Virus record (IMG/VR): IMGVR_UViG_3300028883_000044
Location: 1 to 64,000 of that record
Origin: a virus
Direction: 5' to 3' (one strand)
Length of the DNA: 64,000 nucleotides
The notes beneath the pieces are model-generated. The model had not been told where the DNA came from and made no database searches. It saw only the letters and a program-made list of their open reading frames with translations. Each line of letters begins with the position of its first letter. The stretch's first letter is position 1. Shown here piece after piece: positions 18,375 to 26,656 of this stretch. The translations under genes and the position numbers were made by a program.

Positions 18375-19384
18375 TTATCCTTCGATAGCATTTTCTGAAA
18401 TTAGTATTGAGTTACTTTTGCTATCTTCTTTATTTTTTCCATAAACTCTATCAAGCCAATTATCTAAGTCACTTGAAGTACCATCCCATATTATTTTATC
18501 TGTAGGTCTTTTATCTTTAGGTAATTCACTTAGATTATCAACTTGCATTCGCTTTCGTATAACATAAGATATTGTATAAGGTAAGTAATTTATTTCTGTA
18601 ATTGAACGATCAAAAGGAATTCCTAATCCCTTTGAAACAGTCCATAAAGAAGCTATACCATTACTCCTAGCTATTTTTTTAAAGTTTCGGTGGATATTTC
18701 TAAATCAGAATACGCACTAAAAATCTGTTTCTTTATATCCTGTGGTAAATTATCAAACTGTTCATAGTTACCGAAGTAATGTGTTATATACTTATTGTCA
18801 CGGTATACACTTAGAAATACAGTCATAGACCTAAAAGCATCTAACATAGTAGCTTCACATATTGTATCTATAACAGCCTTCTCATATTTTTTATACAGAA
18901 TTTCTAAATCTATTTCACCTAAAGTTTTCTTTTCTTTTTCTATAAACTTGGTTGTTTTTTCTTTTAGGATTTCTGCTCGTTTTTTACTCCAATCATCTAC
19001 TACTTTCTGATATTTTTCATGGGCTTCTAAATCAGCTTTCTCAGAAGGTTCAGTAGGTAAAGGTAAATCAATCTCCTCTGAGACCTGTTTATAAAAAGTT
19101 TTAATTTGAGTTGCTAAGATAGCTTCTATATAAATTTCCCTGCTCTCTTCATCATAGGGTAATATATAAGCAAACCTTTCTTCTGAAACTTCTTTTCTAA
19201 GATTCTCTCGTAACTCAGCACTCTTTCGTAGAGCAAATACTCTAGCTCTATTTATATCAGCATCCCCAGCTAATCTTATATATAATGTTACTATTGTATC
19301 ACCTTTACTATTTTTTAAGCTTAGTTTCTTTTTCCACTCAAAAAGTTTAGATATATCAACATCATTTTTTTCAATTGACTCCAT
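18375..19384 (-). CDS. Tail assembly chaperone, -1 frameshift fusion product (about 336 aa)
   Basis: The upstream 237-aa frame ends TTA AAA AAA TAG. Slipping back one base on T TTA AAA or A AAA AAA continues without stops for 99 codons to a TAA at 18375-18377, just before the tape measure ATG. The extension has no start codon with an SD of its own (the ATG at 18662 meets a stop within two codons), and its sequence (GLGIPFDRSITEINYLPY, DGTSSDLDNWLDRVYGK) looks like a real protein. This is the classic G/GT tail chaperone arrangement of lambda-like phages. The fusion binds the tape measure during tail assembly. Confidence 0.88.
18671..19384 (-). CDS. Tail assembly chaperone, unshifted product, 237 aa
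   Basis: Charged, helical protein with no recognised catalytic motif, ending at TAG 18671. Its place between the major tail protein and the tape measure, plus the slippery site at its end, identify it as the G-type chaperone. The region about residues 110-160 is Lys/Glu-rich and probably coiled. The expected ratio to the shifted form is tens to one in related systems (family knowledge). Confidence 0.8.
   Translation of the reverse strand: MESIEKNDVDISKLFEWKKKLSLKNSKGDTIVTLYIRLAGDADINRARVFALRKSAELRENLRKEVSEERFAYILPYDEESREIYIEAILATQIKTFYKQVSEEIDLPLPTEPSEKADLEAHEKYQKVVDDWSKKRAEILKEKTTKFIEKEKKTLGEIDLEILYKKYEKAVIDTICEATMLDAFRSMTVFLSVYRDNKYITHYFGNYEQFDNLPQDIKKQIFSAYSDLEISTETLKK
18674..18683 (-). 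promoter_or_regulatory. -1 ribosomal slippery site
   Basis: On the minus strand the bases read TTTAAAAAAA immediately before TAG. Two overlapping heptamers of the X XXY YYZ type are present: T TTA AAA and A AAA AAA, read in the zero frame. The adjacent stop codon is a pause that favours slippage. Confidence 0.8.
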
Positions 19385-19410
19385 TCCATACCTCCTAGTT
19401 AAAATTAAAT

Positions 19411-19448
19411 GGGGCTATAAATAAACGTAATAGTCTATATATAGCCCC
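19411..19448 (-). terminator. Hairpin behind the major tail protein gene
   Basis: GGGGCTATA pairs with TATAGCCCC over 9 bp. On the minus strand the stem is followed by ATTTAATTTT, a weak U tract. It lies between the tail-tube gene and the tail chaperone gene and probably acts as a partial terminator or 3' end protector, keeping tube protein high relative to downstream genes. Confidence 0.6.
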
Positions 19449-19484
19449 GTCTTACTACCTTTATGCTATTTTCAAAATTTTATA

Positions 19485-20678
19485 TTATGCTCGTGCACCA
19501 CTGTAAATAATACATTGAGCATCATTACTCTTATAATTAAATGTTTGTGTAATATTACTATTAACATTAGCCACAAAGCTATCGCCTTGGACAGAAATGT
19601 TAGGTATGTAAATTGTTTTCAACACGGTATACGGTGCTTCGACATCACATGGGTCTATCAATTTAATTTCAAGAGAAACGCCTGAAATCGCACAACCTTT
19701 ACCGATTTCAAATTCAGTATCTCCACCATCAATAGAACCTGTTGTTAGTAATTCTATAAGTTCAGTATCTGTATCTAACACAGTGATCTGACCTTCTACT
19801 GTAGGAACTTGAGACTGATAACCAACAATACTTCTATTACCGAGTTCTTTTACAGCTTCTGGTTTTAAGTTACCATTAATTGAAACTGACTGAACTCTCA
19901 AAATATCGTTAGCACCTATCAAAATATCTACGTCCTGTCCACGAACAGCAACTGCCTGAACAGAGTCAGAAATATATGACCAGTTATCTCCAGCAGGATT
20001 AGCATGATATACAGCTACTGCTTGGCTAACTCTACTGTCCCCTGTAGTAAGGGTTGTACCAGAAACACTATATTCACCAGTAGATGGACCTGCTGACACT
20101 TCTGTCAAATAATCACCATCTAAAATAACTGAAAGTAAATAATCACCGTTCTTTAGTTGAATAGGTGTTTCGCTTAATGTAAAACTTGTTGTTCCTGATT
20201 CAAAAGTATCTACAACAATATCATTTTTGAACCACCGTCTTTGAGAACCAATAGCTACATACTCTTCTGTAGACTCACCATCAATACTATAGTTGAAAGT
20301 GAAATCCCTAATCTGTAGTTTTTTTCCATGACCTGACTTTACATAATCAGTAGCAGTAGCACTTTTGATATAAAATATTGCATCTATTTCACCAAGATTT
20401 GCTATATCAACTCCAGCACCTGGATAAGCATCCGGGTCTGTACCAGTCAATGCGGCGAATATCCTAATACCTACATCAAAACCACTGAACGTTACAGTAA
20501 TTTCTGGAATATCATTTACTGTACCTGCGTGTAGATTATTACCAAGTTCATCAACATCTGTAGAACTAACATTTGCGTCTACATTCAATCGCTGAACCCT
20601 AGAAAGGTCTACAGAACCTAGCCGGTTAACAACGGAAAGTTTTACCTCTTTCGATGGAATTGCTAATCTTTTAGCCAT
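19485..20678 (-). CDS. Major tail (tube) protein, 397 aa
   Basis: Beta-rich, acidic, with no membrane segments and ending in a cysteine-containing strand (NDAQCIIYSGARA). Placement right before the frameshifted tail chaperone and tape measure, the excellent AAGGAGG site and the terminator-like hairpin behind it indicate a highly expressed tail tube protein. The length is larger than the usual 200-300 residues, so it may carry an extra surface domain, perhaps the TTSFTLSETPIQLKNGDY region. No sheath-like gene precedes it, which favours a siphovirus. Confidence 0.75.
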   Translation of the reverse strand: MAKRLAIPSKEVKLSVVNRLGSVDLSRVQRLNVDANVSSTDVDELGNNLHAGTVNDIPEITVTFSGFDVGIRIFAALTGTDPDAYPGAGVDIANLGEIDAIFYIKSATATDYVKSGHGKKLQIRDFTFNYSIDGESTEEYVAIGSQRRWFKNDIVVDTFESGTTSFTLSETPIQLKNGDYLLSVILDGDYLTEVSAGPSTGEYSVSGTTLTTGDSRVSQAVAVYHANPAGDNWSYISDSVQAVAVRGQDVDILIGANDILRVQSVSINGNLKPEAVKELGNRSIVGYQSQVPTVEGQITVLDTDTELIELLTTGSIDGGDTEFEIGKGCAISGVSLEIKLIDPCDVEAPYTVLKTIYIPNISVQGDSFVANVNSNITQTFNYKSNDAQCIIYSGARA

Positions 20679-20691
20679 TTATTTAGCCTCC

Positions 20692-21141
20692 TTAACAAGA
20701 TTCATATTCTGTAGTAAAAGTAAGTTGGGCACGCCAGTAGAGCATATCATTTACATCTGGAAATACTTTTACTAAATGTAACTTTATATTATAAGGTAGA
20801 AGAACTCCTATTTTAGTTGGTGAAACTTCGGGAGGAAATCCTTCATCATAATCGTTAACTTCTACCCCTTCTTCAATATTATTTAATAATCTATATCCCA
20901 TACCATCCCGTTGTGATTTATTTTTGGCAAATATATTTATCGACCAAAACCCAGTTTTAGCACCTATGTTGTTACCCAGCTCAATTTGAAAAGTTGTAAT
21001 ATCTTCCCTTTCTATACTTATTGTCGGCAAAGAAAGAGCTTCCATTGGAAATTCATCCTGAACCGTTAATGAAGTAATATCACTAAATAAATTACTTATC
21101 CAATAATACATAGCTAAATCTTGTTTCTTCTCTAAATACAT
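20692..21141 (-). CDS. Tail terminator-like/head-tail joining protein, 149 aa
   Basis: An alpha-beta fold with the pattern of tail terminator or completion proteins (FPMEALSLPTISIER, WSINIFAKNKSQRDGMGYRL, and a final LTFTTEYES strand). Placed between a neck-like gene and the tube gene, as expected for a protein that caps the finished tail. Not proven by motif; position is the main evidence. Confidence 0.6.
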   Translation of the reverse strand: MYLEKKQDLAMYYWISNLFSDITSLTVQDEFPMEALSLPTISIEREDITTFQIELGNNIGAKTGFWSINIFAKNKSQRDGMGYRLLNNIEEGVEVNDYDEGFPPEVSPTKIGVLLPYNIKLHLVKVFPDVNDMLYWRAQLTFTTEYESC

Positions 21142-21144
21142 TTA

Positions 21145-22128
21145 TTAATATCTCCTTTTTGTTACAATACCTATACGCTTACCAAACCGTTTACTATCTC
21201 GAACAATAAGTTGCATTCTTTTATTTAAATAATCTACTTCCATGACAACATCGTTCATATTAAATTCTGCTAAACTTTTAAGAATTGTATCTAATTCAAC
21301 CAAGGCATGTTCATATTCTTTACGTAATGTCTCGGTGTATTTATTATCCCCACTAAATTCCTGTGTCCTCGCTAATTCAGTATTGATATATGTATCCATT
21401 AATCGCTGGCATTCTATTTCAGATTTTTCTACAAAATTTGTAGGCAAAGCTACAGGATAAGCTGTGCCCTCATACCCGGGCATATTCACAGAACCCTTAT
21501 CTAAAAAATACCAATATCCTGCCCCACTGTCTAACGCAAGTCTGCTATTAATTATACCAGTATACTTACCAAAATCAATTTTCTTTTTACTAACAAACTT
21601 ACCTTTACTCTTTTTAGTTTTTATAGCGGGGGCTGGTGCACCTTCTCTAGCAATTTGATAAAGTTTTTTCCAATATTCAGAACGTTGCTCTGGAGTAAAT
21701 TTATCACCCTTATTCCCATAGTGTACAGCTTCCATCCATTCTTCTGGATAGCCTGCTGTTTTATATGGTTCAACTGTTACAAATACTTTCTTCATACTAT
21801 ACTCTATAGTAAAATCAAAAGTATCTTCTTTCAATAAACAAGATTCTAATCTTCTCTGTAAAGCGTACCATTCGTATTCTTTATTTACAACAATAGCCTC
21901 TCTTAAATGCTTATCTAATATCAGAAGAAACTGTGGTAACAGTGTATCAATTGTAGAAATAGCTAAAGATTTAAAATCTTTTTCTGTCTCTTCTGTAACA
22001 GCTAAATCATGGTAAGCTAATTCCCACTCCATTTCACTAAGAGTTTCTTGTAAATCAGATACATACCTCTTAGCAGAGGGGGTTAGTCTTTGCCAATTAT
22101 TCAGCTCTGAAATCAGGTCGTTGAACAT
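21145..22128 (-). CDS. Putative neck/tail-completion protein, 327 aa
   Basis: The central third (about residues 130-230) has a GNKGDKFTPEQRSEYWKKLY segment and a GAGYWYFLDKGSVNMPGY segment that recall HK97 gp10-type virion proteins with a W-x-x-D-x-G core. The rest is helical. The start is uncertain: a TTG at 22149 has no SD, while the ATG at 22128 has only a weak GAAAAAG, so I take the ATG. It overlaps the 88-aa gene by about 30 bases. Position between connector and tail terminator genes supports a neck role. Confidence 0.55.
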   Translation of the reverse strand: MFNDLISELNNWQRLTPSAKRYVSDLQETLSEMEWELAYHDLAVTEETEKDFKSLAISTIDTLLPQFLLILDKHLREAIVVNKEYEWYALQRRLESCLLKEDTFDFTIEYSMKKVFVTVEPYKTAGYPEEWMEAVHYGNKGDKFTPEQRSEYWKKLYQIAREGAPAPAIKTKKSKGKFVSKKKIDFGKYTGIINSRLALDSGAGYWYFLDKGSVNMPGYEGTAYPVALPTNFVEKSEIECQRLMDTYINTELARTQEFSGDNKYTETLRKEYEHALVELDTILKSLAEFNMNDVVMEVDYLNKRMQLIVRDSKRFGKRIGIVTKRRY

Positions 22129-22363
22129 TTTCTTTTTCAATATCTCCAAATATTAATCGAATTATCGACCTTGTATAATCATTAAAATAATCTAAAATTA
22201 ATTTTCTAACTTTAATAAAATCTTCAGAATCTTTATCTATAACATTCTCAACATCATCCAAAAGAAGGGCTTGAAACCTCTTAGTCTTTTTTCTAATGAA
22301 TGTTATTGTATCTATAGCATCGAGACCATTTATTATAATATTAGTGTCATTGAGCTTAGACAT
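22097..22363 (-). CDS. Small unknown protein, 88 aa
   Basis: Not recognised. Basic N-terminal half (FIRKKTKRF) and helical C-terminus, no membrane segment. Packed into a block of connector genes with overlaps on both sides (8 bases with the 147-aa gene). Probably a minor neck or assembly factor; a DNA-binding role is possible given the basic stretch. Confidence 0.6.
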   Translation of the reverse strand: MSKLNDTNIIINGLDAIDTITFIRKKTKRFQALLLDDVENVIDKDSEDFIKVRKLILDYFNDYTRSIIRLIFGDIEKENVQRPDFRAE

Positions 22364-22799
22364 CTTTTTTCCTCTCCTCTAAATTAATTATAATCCTATT
22401 TATAGACGGTACCCCTCTATAAATAATATTCTTTTTAGCCATTTCCTTATCATCTACTATAAAAATATCGGATATATCAACGACATTTTTATTTGTATCT
22501 GTATACTCAATTTGAACTTTACAATCACCTTCAGCTAATTGTCCCCCCGATACCCAGCCGAGTTCATCTACTTTACCCCAAGTTACATGAGCATTAACTG
22601 AATAACCGCTAACAGTTTCAATCCAGTAAGCACCTTCACAGGCAATACAAAAAGGGTCTGTAGATAAATTAGTTGTAGGGTCTAATGTACATAAAGAACA
22701 GGCGGATATAGTCGGTACATTTATGGTTATATCTCTACCTATGGCATTCCTTATATCATCAATTACTTGCTTGTAATCCTCCACCCACGTTATGCTCAT
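22356..22799 (-). CDS. Cysteine-bearing neck-region protein, 147 aa
   Basis: Residues 34-51 carry CSLCT...FCIAC, two CxxC pairs spaced like a zinc knuckle; the rest is beta-rich with HVTWGKVDELGWVSGG. Zinc knuckles are known in several phage tail/neck proteins. Placed directly after a glycosyltransferase gene with a 41-base overlap, in the connector block. I infer a head-tail connector or adaptor stabilised by zinc. Confidence 0.6.
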   Translation of the reverse strand: MSITWVEDYKQVIDDIRNAIGRDITINVPTISACSLCTLDPTTNLSTDPFCIACEGAYWIETVSGYSVNAHVTWGKVDELGWVSGGQLAEGDCKVQIEYTDTNKNVVDISDIFIVDDKEMAKKNIIYRGVPSINRIIINLEERKKDV

Positions 22800-24018
22800 T
22801 TTCTTCTACCTCAACTTTTACTTCTTCCGTTACAGTATTTTCAAAAACTCTTGCCCATCTTTTTGCAATAGTTTTCCATGAGTATTTGGAAGATGTAAAT
22901 TTTTTATATGATTTTTCTTCCAGTTCTTTTCTGAGGTCTTTATCTGTATAAAGCATTTCCATCCCCTTTGCTACATCAGCAGGATGTACTAAACCTCCAG
23001 TAGTATTAATATTATCTTGAATAATCGCCTGTCGTGGCTCAATAAGAACCCCACAATCTCCAAATAATTCTAAACAGGAACTATGTGCTGGAACTATTTG
23101 AGCCGCTCTGGTTACTGTATGTTCCATGCTAACTAATCCCCACCCTTCTCCTACAGAAGTATTAATACCTATATCAGTTGCATTATAAATTTTATTTAGT
23201 TTCTCTACAGATTTTCGCTGAACACCGTTGGTCAAATCAGTTAAAATAAGACGATTAACTATACCATAGCGTTTAGCTAATTTTGCTACATTTATAGCGG
23301 CGTCTGTATTACCTCCATGATAATACATTTTAACATTTAAAGGTTTATCGCTGGAGAATATAGCAAAAGCTTGTAAACTTATATCTATCCTTTTACGTGG
23401 TTGATTTCTATTAGCATTTAAAACTATAAAAGAATCCTCAAAATCTTTGGCACCTTTCGGATAAATTTCTCTCTTTACTTCTAATTTATTTTCTAATGGA
23501 TAAAATATTTTCTTATCAATACCATGTGGCATTATTTCCACAACCATTTTAGGATTTGCTTTTAATACAACATCTTTAGCAAATTCTGTATAAACAAATA
23601 TCTTATCAACTATATCAAAATTAGTATACCATTCAGGATCATGATCCATTGCATCTATTGGAAAATACACAATTATTTTTGGTATACTTTTATTTTTAAA
23701 TTCTTTTAATGCAAATGTTTTTTTAATTTCTTTTAGATAAGCATTAATAACCCACGCATCATTTAATAGGAATATAAAGTCATAATCGTCTTGTAACAAT
23801 AATTCTTTTATTCTATTATAACCATATATATTTCCTTTAGAAAAAGCGGGAAATATTTTATGGGAATACTCATGTGGGTCTCCAAAATAATTAACAGCTA
23901 ACTGTGCTATTTCAAATTTTGTTTTCGGTAAATTATCTATAATACCGTGCATTACTCTGGAAAATCCCGTAGGCACTACACCATCACCTATAAAAAAACC
24001 TTTCAATTTCCTTTCCAT
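22759..24018 (-). CDS. Family 4-type glycosyltransferase (GT-B), 419 aa
   Basis: GT-B fold with the family 4 signature: an N-terminal GVVPTGFSRVMHGIIDNLP, a central VEIMPHGIDKKIFYP, a second-domain NANRNQPRKRIDISLQAF, and INTSVGEGWGLVSMEH with the E-x(7)-E region (EGWGLVSMEHT). It transfers sugars from nucleotide donors. There is no signal peptide. It is located inside the head/neck block, upstream of the neck genes, and overlaps one, so it is co-transcribed with virion proteins. Glycosylation of a virion component is possible but unproven; a host-surface target is the alternative. Confidence 0.88.
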   Translation of the reverse strand: MERKLKGFFIGDGVVPTGFSRVMHGIIDNLPKTKFEIAQLAVNYFGDPHEYSHKIFPAFSKGNIYGYNRIKELLLQDDYDFIFLLNDAWVINAYLKEIKKTFALKEFKNKSIPKIIVYFPIDAMDHDPEWYTNFDIVDKIFVYTEFAKDVVLKANPKMVVEIMPHGIDKKIFYPLENKLEVKREIYPKGAKDFEDSFIVLNANRNQPRKRIDISLQAFAIFSSDKPLNVKMYYHGGNTDAAINVAKLAKRYGIVNRLILTDLTNGVQRKSVEKLNKIYNATDIGINTSVGEGWGLVSMEHTVTRAAQIVPAHSSCLELFGDCGVLIEPRQAIIQDNINTTGGLVHPADVAKGMEMLYTDKDLRKELEEKSYKKFTSSKYSWKTIAKRWARVFENTVTEEVKVEVEENEHNVGGGLQASN

Positions 24019-24029
24019 CTTTCCTCCTT

Positions 24030-24542
24030 CTATATGTTGTCTCCATTTTCATACTTATTTTTTAAGTAACCGGGCAACGATCCTTTATAAGGTTGAGCTA
24101 ATCGTTTAGTTGGTGGTAATAATAAGTTCTCTAATTCATTAGTTAAGTTCTTTAATATTGTACTTTTAGTTCTATACTTTTCAAGATTAGAAAAAGAAAT
24201 CTCACTATCTTTCCAAGATACTGCATCCCAACTGGAATTCTCTAAAGAGCCTTCTAGTAAAATTATACAAGCCATAATCAATAAAGCTTGTTCATCTTTA
24301 TGTTCAATTACTGGTGGAGAATCAAATAAAAACAATTCAACAGAAGCTGAATTTCTAGTTACTACATAAGAATCATCTAAAATATATTTATGATTCCACC
24401 AGTTGTTTAAAGTTTTTAAAGCTGAGATTAAAGAGGCTCTTATCCATTCATCTAAATAAGAATAACTTTCTGAATTAAGGTCACCCACACGTAATCTTAC
24501 ATATGGGATTAGGTAATCTAAGTCAGAGCTTTCAGGGAACAT
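24030..24542 (-). CDS. Head-tail connector-like protein, 170 aa
   Basis: Begins with a short loop then helices, LIPYVRLRVGDLNSESY, followed by DEWIRASLISALKTLNNWW, a pattern typical of gp6/gp15-like head-tail connectors (adaptor ring under the portal). No catalytic motif. Placed two genes downstream of the major capsid gene in a conserved phage order. Confidence 0.65.
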   Translation of the reverse strand: MFPESSDLDYLIPYVRLRVGDLNSESYSYLDEWIRASLISALKTLNNWWNHKYILDDSYVVTRNSASVELFLFDSPPVIEHKDEQALLIMACIILLEGSLENSSWDAVSWKDSEISFSNLEKYRTKSTILKNLTNELENLLLPPTKRLAQPYKGSLPGYLKNKYENGDNI

Positions 24543-24557
24543 TTATACCTACCTATT

Positions 24558-25088
24558 TTAATCTTCGGACTCTGCTTCCTCTTCTTCATCTGACTGAACA
24601 AAAGTAAGTCTAGCCTCTATTAAATTAATTATTTTTTCAGACTTTTCTAAGTCACGTGCTTTACTCAATACTCTAAATAAAATGGCGGTAGATGTCATTT
24701 TCTTTAATGCGTATTTGATGCTAAAGAATTTACTCATAAGTAATTCTTCTATCTCTTCATCTGTCATTATATTAAAATTCTTTTCTTTTTCTTCTTCTTC
24801 CTTTTCAACAGACCTATCGTATTCAATGATATTACCCTTTTCTAAATGGTATCTATTCATTTTTCTAAAGAAAGAATCTTCTGATTCTGACCACACATCA
24901 ACAACAATTTTATCTAGATTAATTTTGTGTGCAAAGGGATTACCTTTTAAAATTAAATCTTCTGGATTTCCTGTATATGTATTCATTACACGTACATAAA
25001 TTCGAGGTACGCATACCTTCTTATAAGATTTAAAAGGTAAGCCTACCTGCATTGCAGATACTTCATTTGCTGTTTTATTTACTACCAT
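24558..25088 (-). CDS. Acidic unknown virion-region protein, 176 aa
   Basis: Not recognised. The N-terminal 60 residues look beta-rich, followed by a Glu/Lys-rich segment (EKEEEEKEKNFN) and an acidic tail (SDEEEEAESED). Located between the capsid and connector genes, with a hairpin upstream of its ribosome binding site. Could be a virion accessory protein; the charged low-complexity parts suggest flexible linkers. Confidence 0.6.
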   Translation of the reverse strand: MVVNKTANEVSAMQVGLPFKSYKKVCVPRIYVRVMNTYTGNPEDLILKGNPFAHKINLDKIVVDVWSESEDSFFRKMNRYHLEKGNIIEYDRSVEKEEEEKEKNFNIMTDEEIEELLMSKFFSIKYALKKMTSTAILFRVLSKARDLEKSEKIINLIEARLTFVQSDEEEEAESED

Positions 25089-25114
25089 ATACTCCTCCTT
25101 TCCTAAGTATAAAT

Positions 25115-25137
25115 GGGGGATAGTTAATCTATCCCCC
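25115..25137 (-). terminator. Hairpin behind the major capsid gene
   Basis: GGGGGATAG pairs with CTATCCCCC over 9 bp with a 5-base loop. On the minus strand it is followed by ATTTATACTT, a poor U tract. Placed between the capsid gene and the next gene, parallel to the hairpin behind the tail-tube gene; probably a partial terminator or RNA stabiliser. Confidence 0.6.
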
Positions 25138-25153
25138 TACTTTCCTATAAAAA

Positions 25154-26062
25154 TTATGAAGTAGTAACACTCAAAACATAAACGCCCTGAGCATTATCTA
25201 TAATCATACCAAATTGCTGATAAACTTCTACCATCCACTGTGGGGGTGTAGGATTCATATCAGTCCACTGTTTCCACTTGGCATCACCGTAAGTAATAAA
25301 CTCACCAGCATTTTCACCAATAACAAGAATCTTATCTGCTGGTAAACTAATAGCATTATAATCATCAGGATTGTCATATACCTGATCTAAGAATAACAGA
25401 GGAACACCATAATACTTACCTACCTGACCACGTTCAAGAATTTCCTGAACTTGGGTAGGAATCTCAGTAACATTTGTTCCGTCTGACCAAAAACCTGCAA
25501 ACTTAGTAATAGGTGTCATAGCGGCTCTAGAGCCAACTACAAGTTTGGCACCGGGTGTAACTAAATTAATTTGGTCAATAGCATCTTCTAAAGCTGTAGC
25601 GGTAATTACTCCGCCAACATCTGTATAATTGTCCGGGGCATAAGCTTCGGTCCATACATCTGTAAGTGCTGTAAAAACTTTAGTAAGATAAAAATCTTTC
25701 AACTTAGCAAGCATTTCAGATTTAATTTCCTGAACACTTCCTATATCTCCATTTTCAATATCCCACTCATTATAAGTAACTTTTACATCAGCACCGTCAA
25801 GAATGTAATTCATTCTTTCAGATGTAGTAACCTCACTAGCTAAGTGCACAGAACCTGGTACTAAAGTTCTAACTTTAATACCTTTTCGTGTTTTCTTAAC
25901 AAGTGCGTCACCGGGCTTTAAATTTCTTGTGTTGAGCATCATTCCTATAAAGTCTGTAGTAATATGGTCTGGACCTACATACTCAACTATGAGTTCAGCA
26001 ATAGCATCCCTGTTGCCACTTTCTACAACAGATGCCATAGCTTTTTTCAGTTTTTCATCCAT
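25154..26062 (-). CDS. Major capsid protein, 302 aa
   Basis: Acidic protein with the layout of an HK97-fold capsid protein: a helical N-terminus, an E-loop-like beta region (RTLVPGSVHLASEVT), a long helix (KSEMLAKLKDFYLTKVF), a P-domain VVGSRAAMTPITKF and C-terminal strands with VEVYQQFGMIIDN. The short N-terminus agrees with a separate scaffold gene upstream. Located after protease, scaffold and decoration genes, with a strong AGGAGGATATAGCTATAATG start. Length fits small HK97-type capsids. Confidence 0.8.
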   Translation of the reverse strand: MDEKLKKAMASVVESGNRDAIAELIVEYVGPDHITTDFIGMMLNTRNLKPGDALVKKTRKGIKVRTLVPGSVHLASEVTTSERMNYILDGADVKVTYNEWDIENGDIGSVQEIKSEMLAKLKDFYLTKVFTALTDVWTEAYAPDNYTDVGGVITATALEDAIDQINLVTPGAKLVVGSRAAMTPITKFAGFWSDGTNVTEIPTQVQEILERGQVGKYYGVPLLFLDQVYDNPDDYNAISLPADKILVIGENAGEFITYGDAKWKQWTDMNPTPPQWMVEVYQQFGMIIDNAQGVYVLSVTTS

Positions 26063-26079
26063 TATAGCTATATCCTCCT

Positions 26080-26643
26080 TTATAATGTTCTGAATGTCAG
26101 GGTAAAGTTTGTAGAATCAAAATATTCCACAGTACCTATAGTACCTGAAGCATCATATTGTAATTTTCCTGAATCGTCCGCACCGTCATCCTCTGTATTA
26201 CACACAGACAAGTTTGCACCTGGAGTAAGGTCTGCACTATAAACAAAGTTACCAGAAGTAACTGTAAATACACCCCTGTCTAAAGCCAAGGCTAGTTCGC
26301 CTGATGGAATAGTCTGAGGAGTACTCATATTGCCCGGATGTGTAACGTAAACATCAGTATTGAAAGGTGTTTGAGCATCTTGATCCCAGCCACCTCTTCG
26401 AAGAGCATAAGTATTTGAAGGATATGTAAGTAGTGGAGTTTGCCTATTATCTAAAGCAAATGCAGAAACAAACTTGGCTTTAGCGGCATCAGTAGAGTTT
26501 GCAGGTAATTTAATACCGGGCAAATCAGTCCTACTGCCAAAGTCATGGGAAGCACCTGCATTAGTAATAACAACCATTCTCCCTTCAACAATAGCTTCTG
26601 TAGCGACTACACCTACTATATCAGTATATTTATTGATTTCCAT
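26080..26643 (-). CDS. Capsid decoration-like protein, 187 aa
   Basis: Rich in Ala, Thr, Gly and Asp, beta-rich, no membrane segment. The pattern with an early AIVEGRMVVITN strand and GSRTDLPGIKLP resembles head-stabilising proteins (DUF2190-like) that precede the capsid gene. Placed between scaffold and capsid genes. Identification rests mainly on position and composition. Confidence 0.65.
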   Translation of the reverse strand: MEINKYTDIVGVVATEAIVEGRMVVITNAGASHDFGSRTDLPGIKLPANSTDAAKAKFVSAFALDNRQTPLLTYPSNTYALRRGGWDQDAQTPFNTDVYVTHPGNMSTPQTIPSGELALALDRGVFTVTSGNFVYSADLTPGANLSVCNTEDDGADDSGKLQYDASGTIGTVEYFDSTNFTLTFRTL

Positions 26644-26656
26644 CTTGGATTACTCC

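Noticed and set aside
18662-18670. Separate gene start for the region 18375-18660
   Set aside because: The ATG behind AGGAG is in the wrong frame and meets a TAG two codons later; the long open frame has no start, which supports frameshifting instead.
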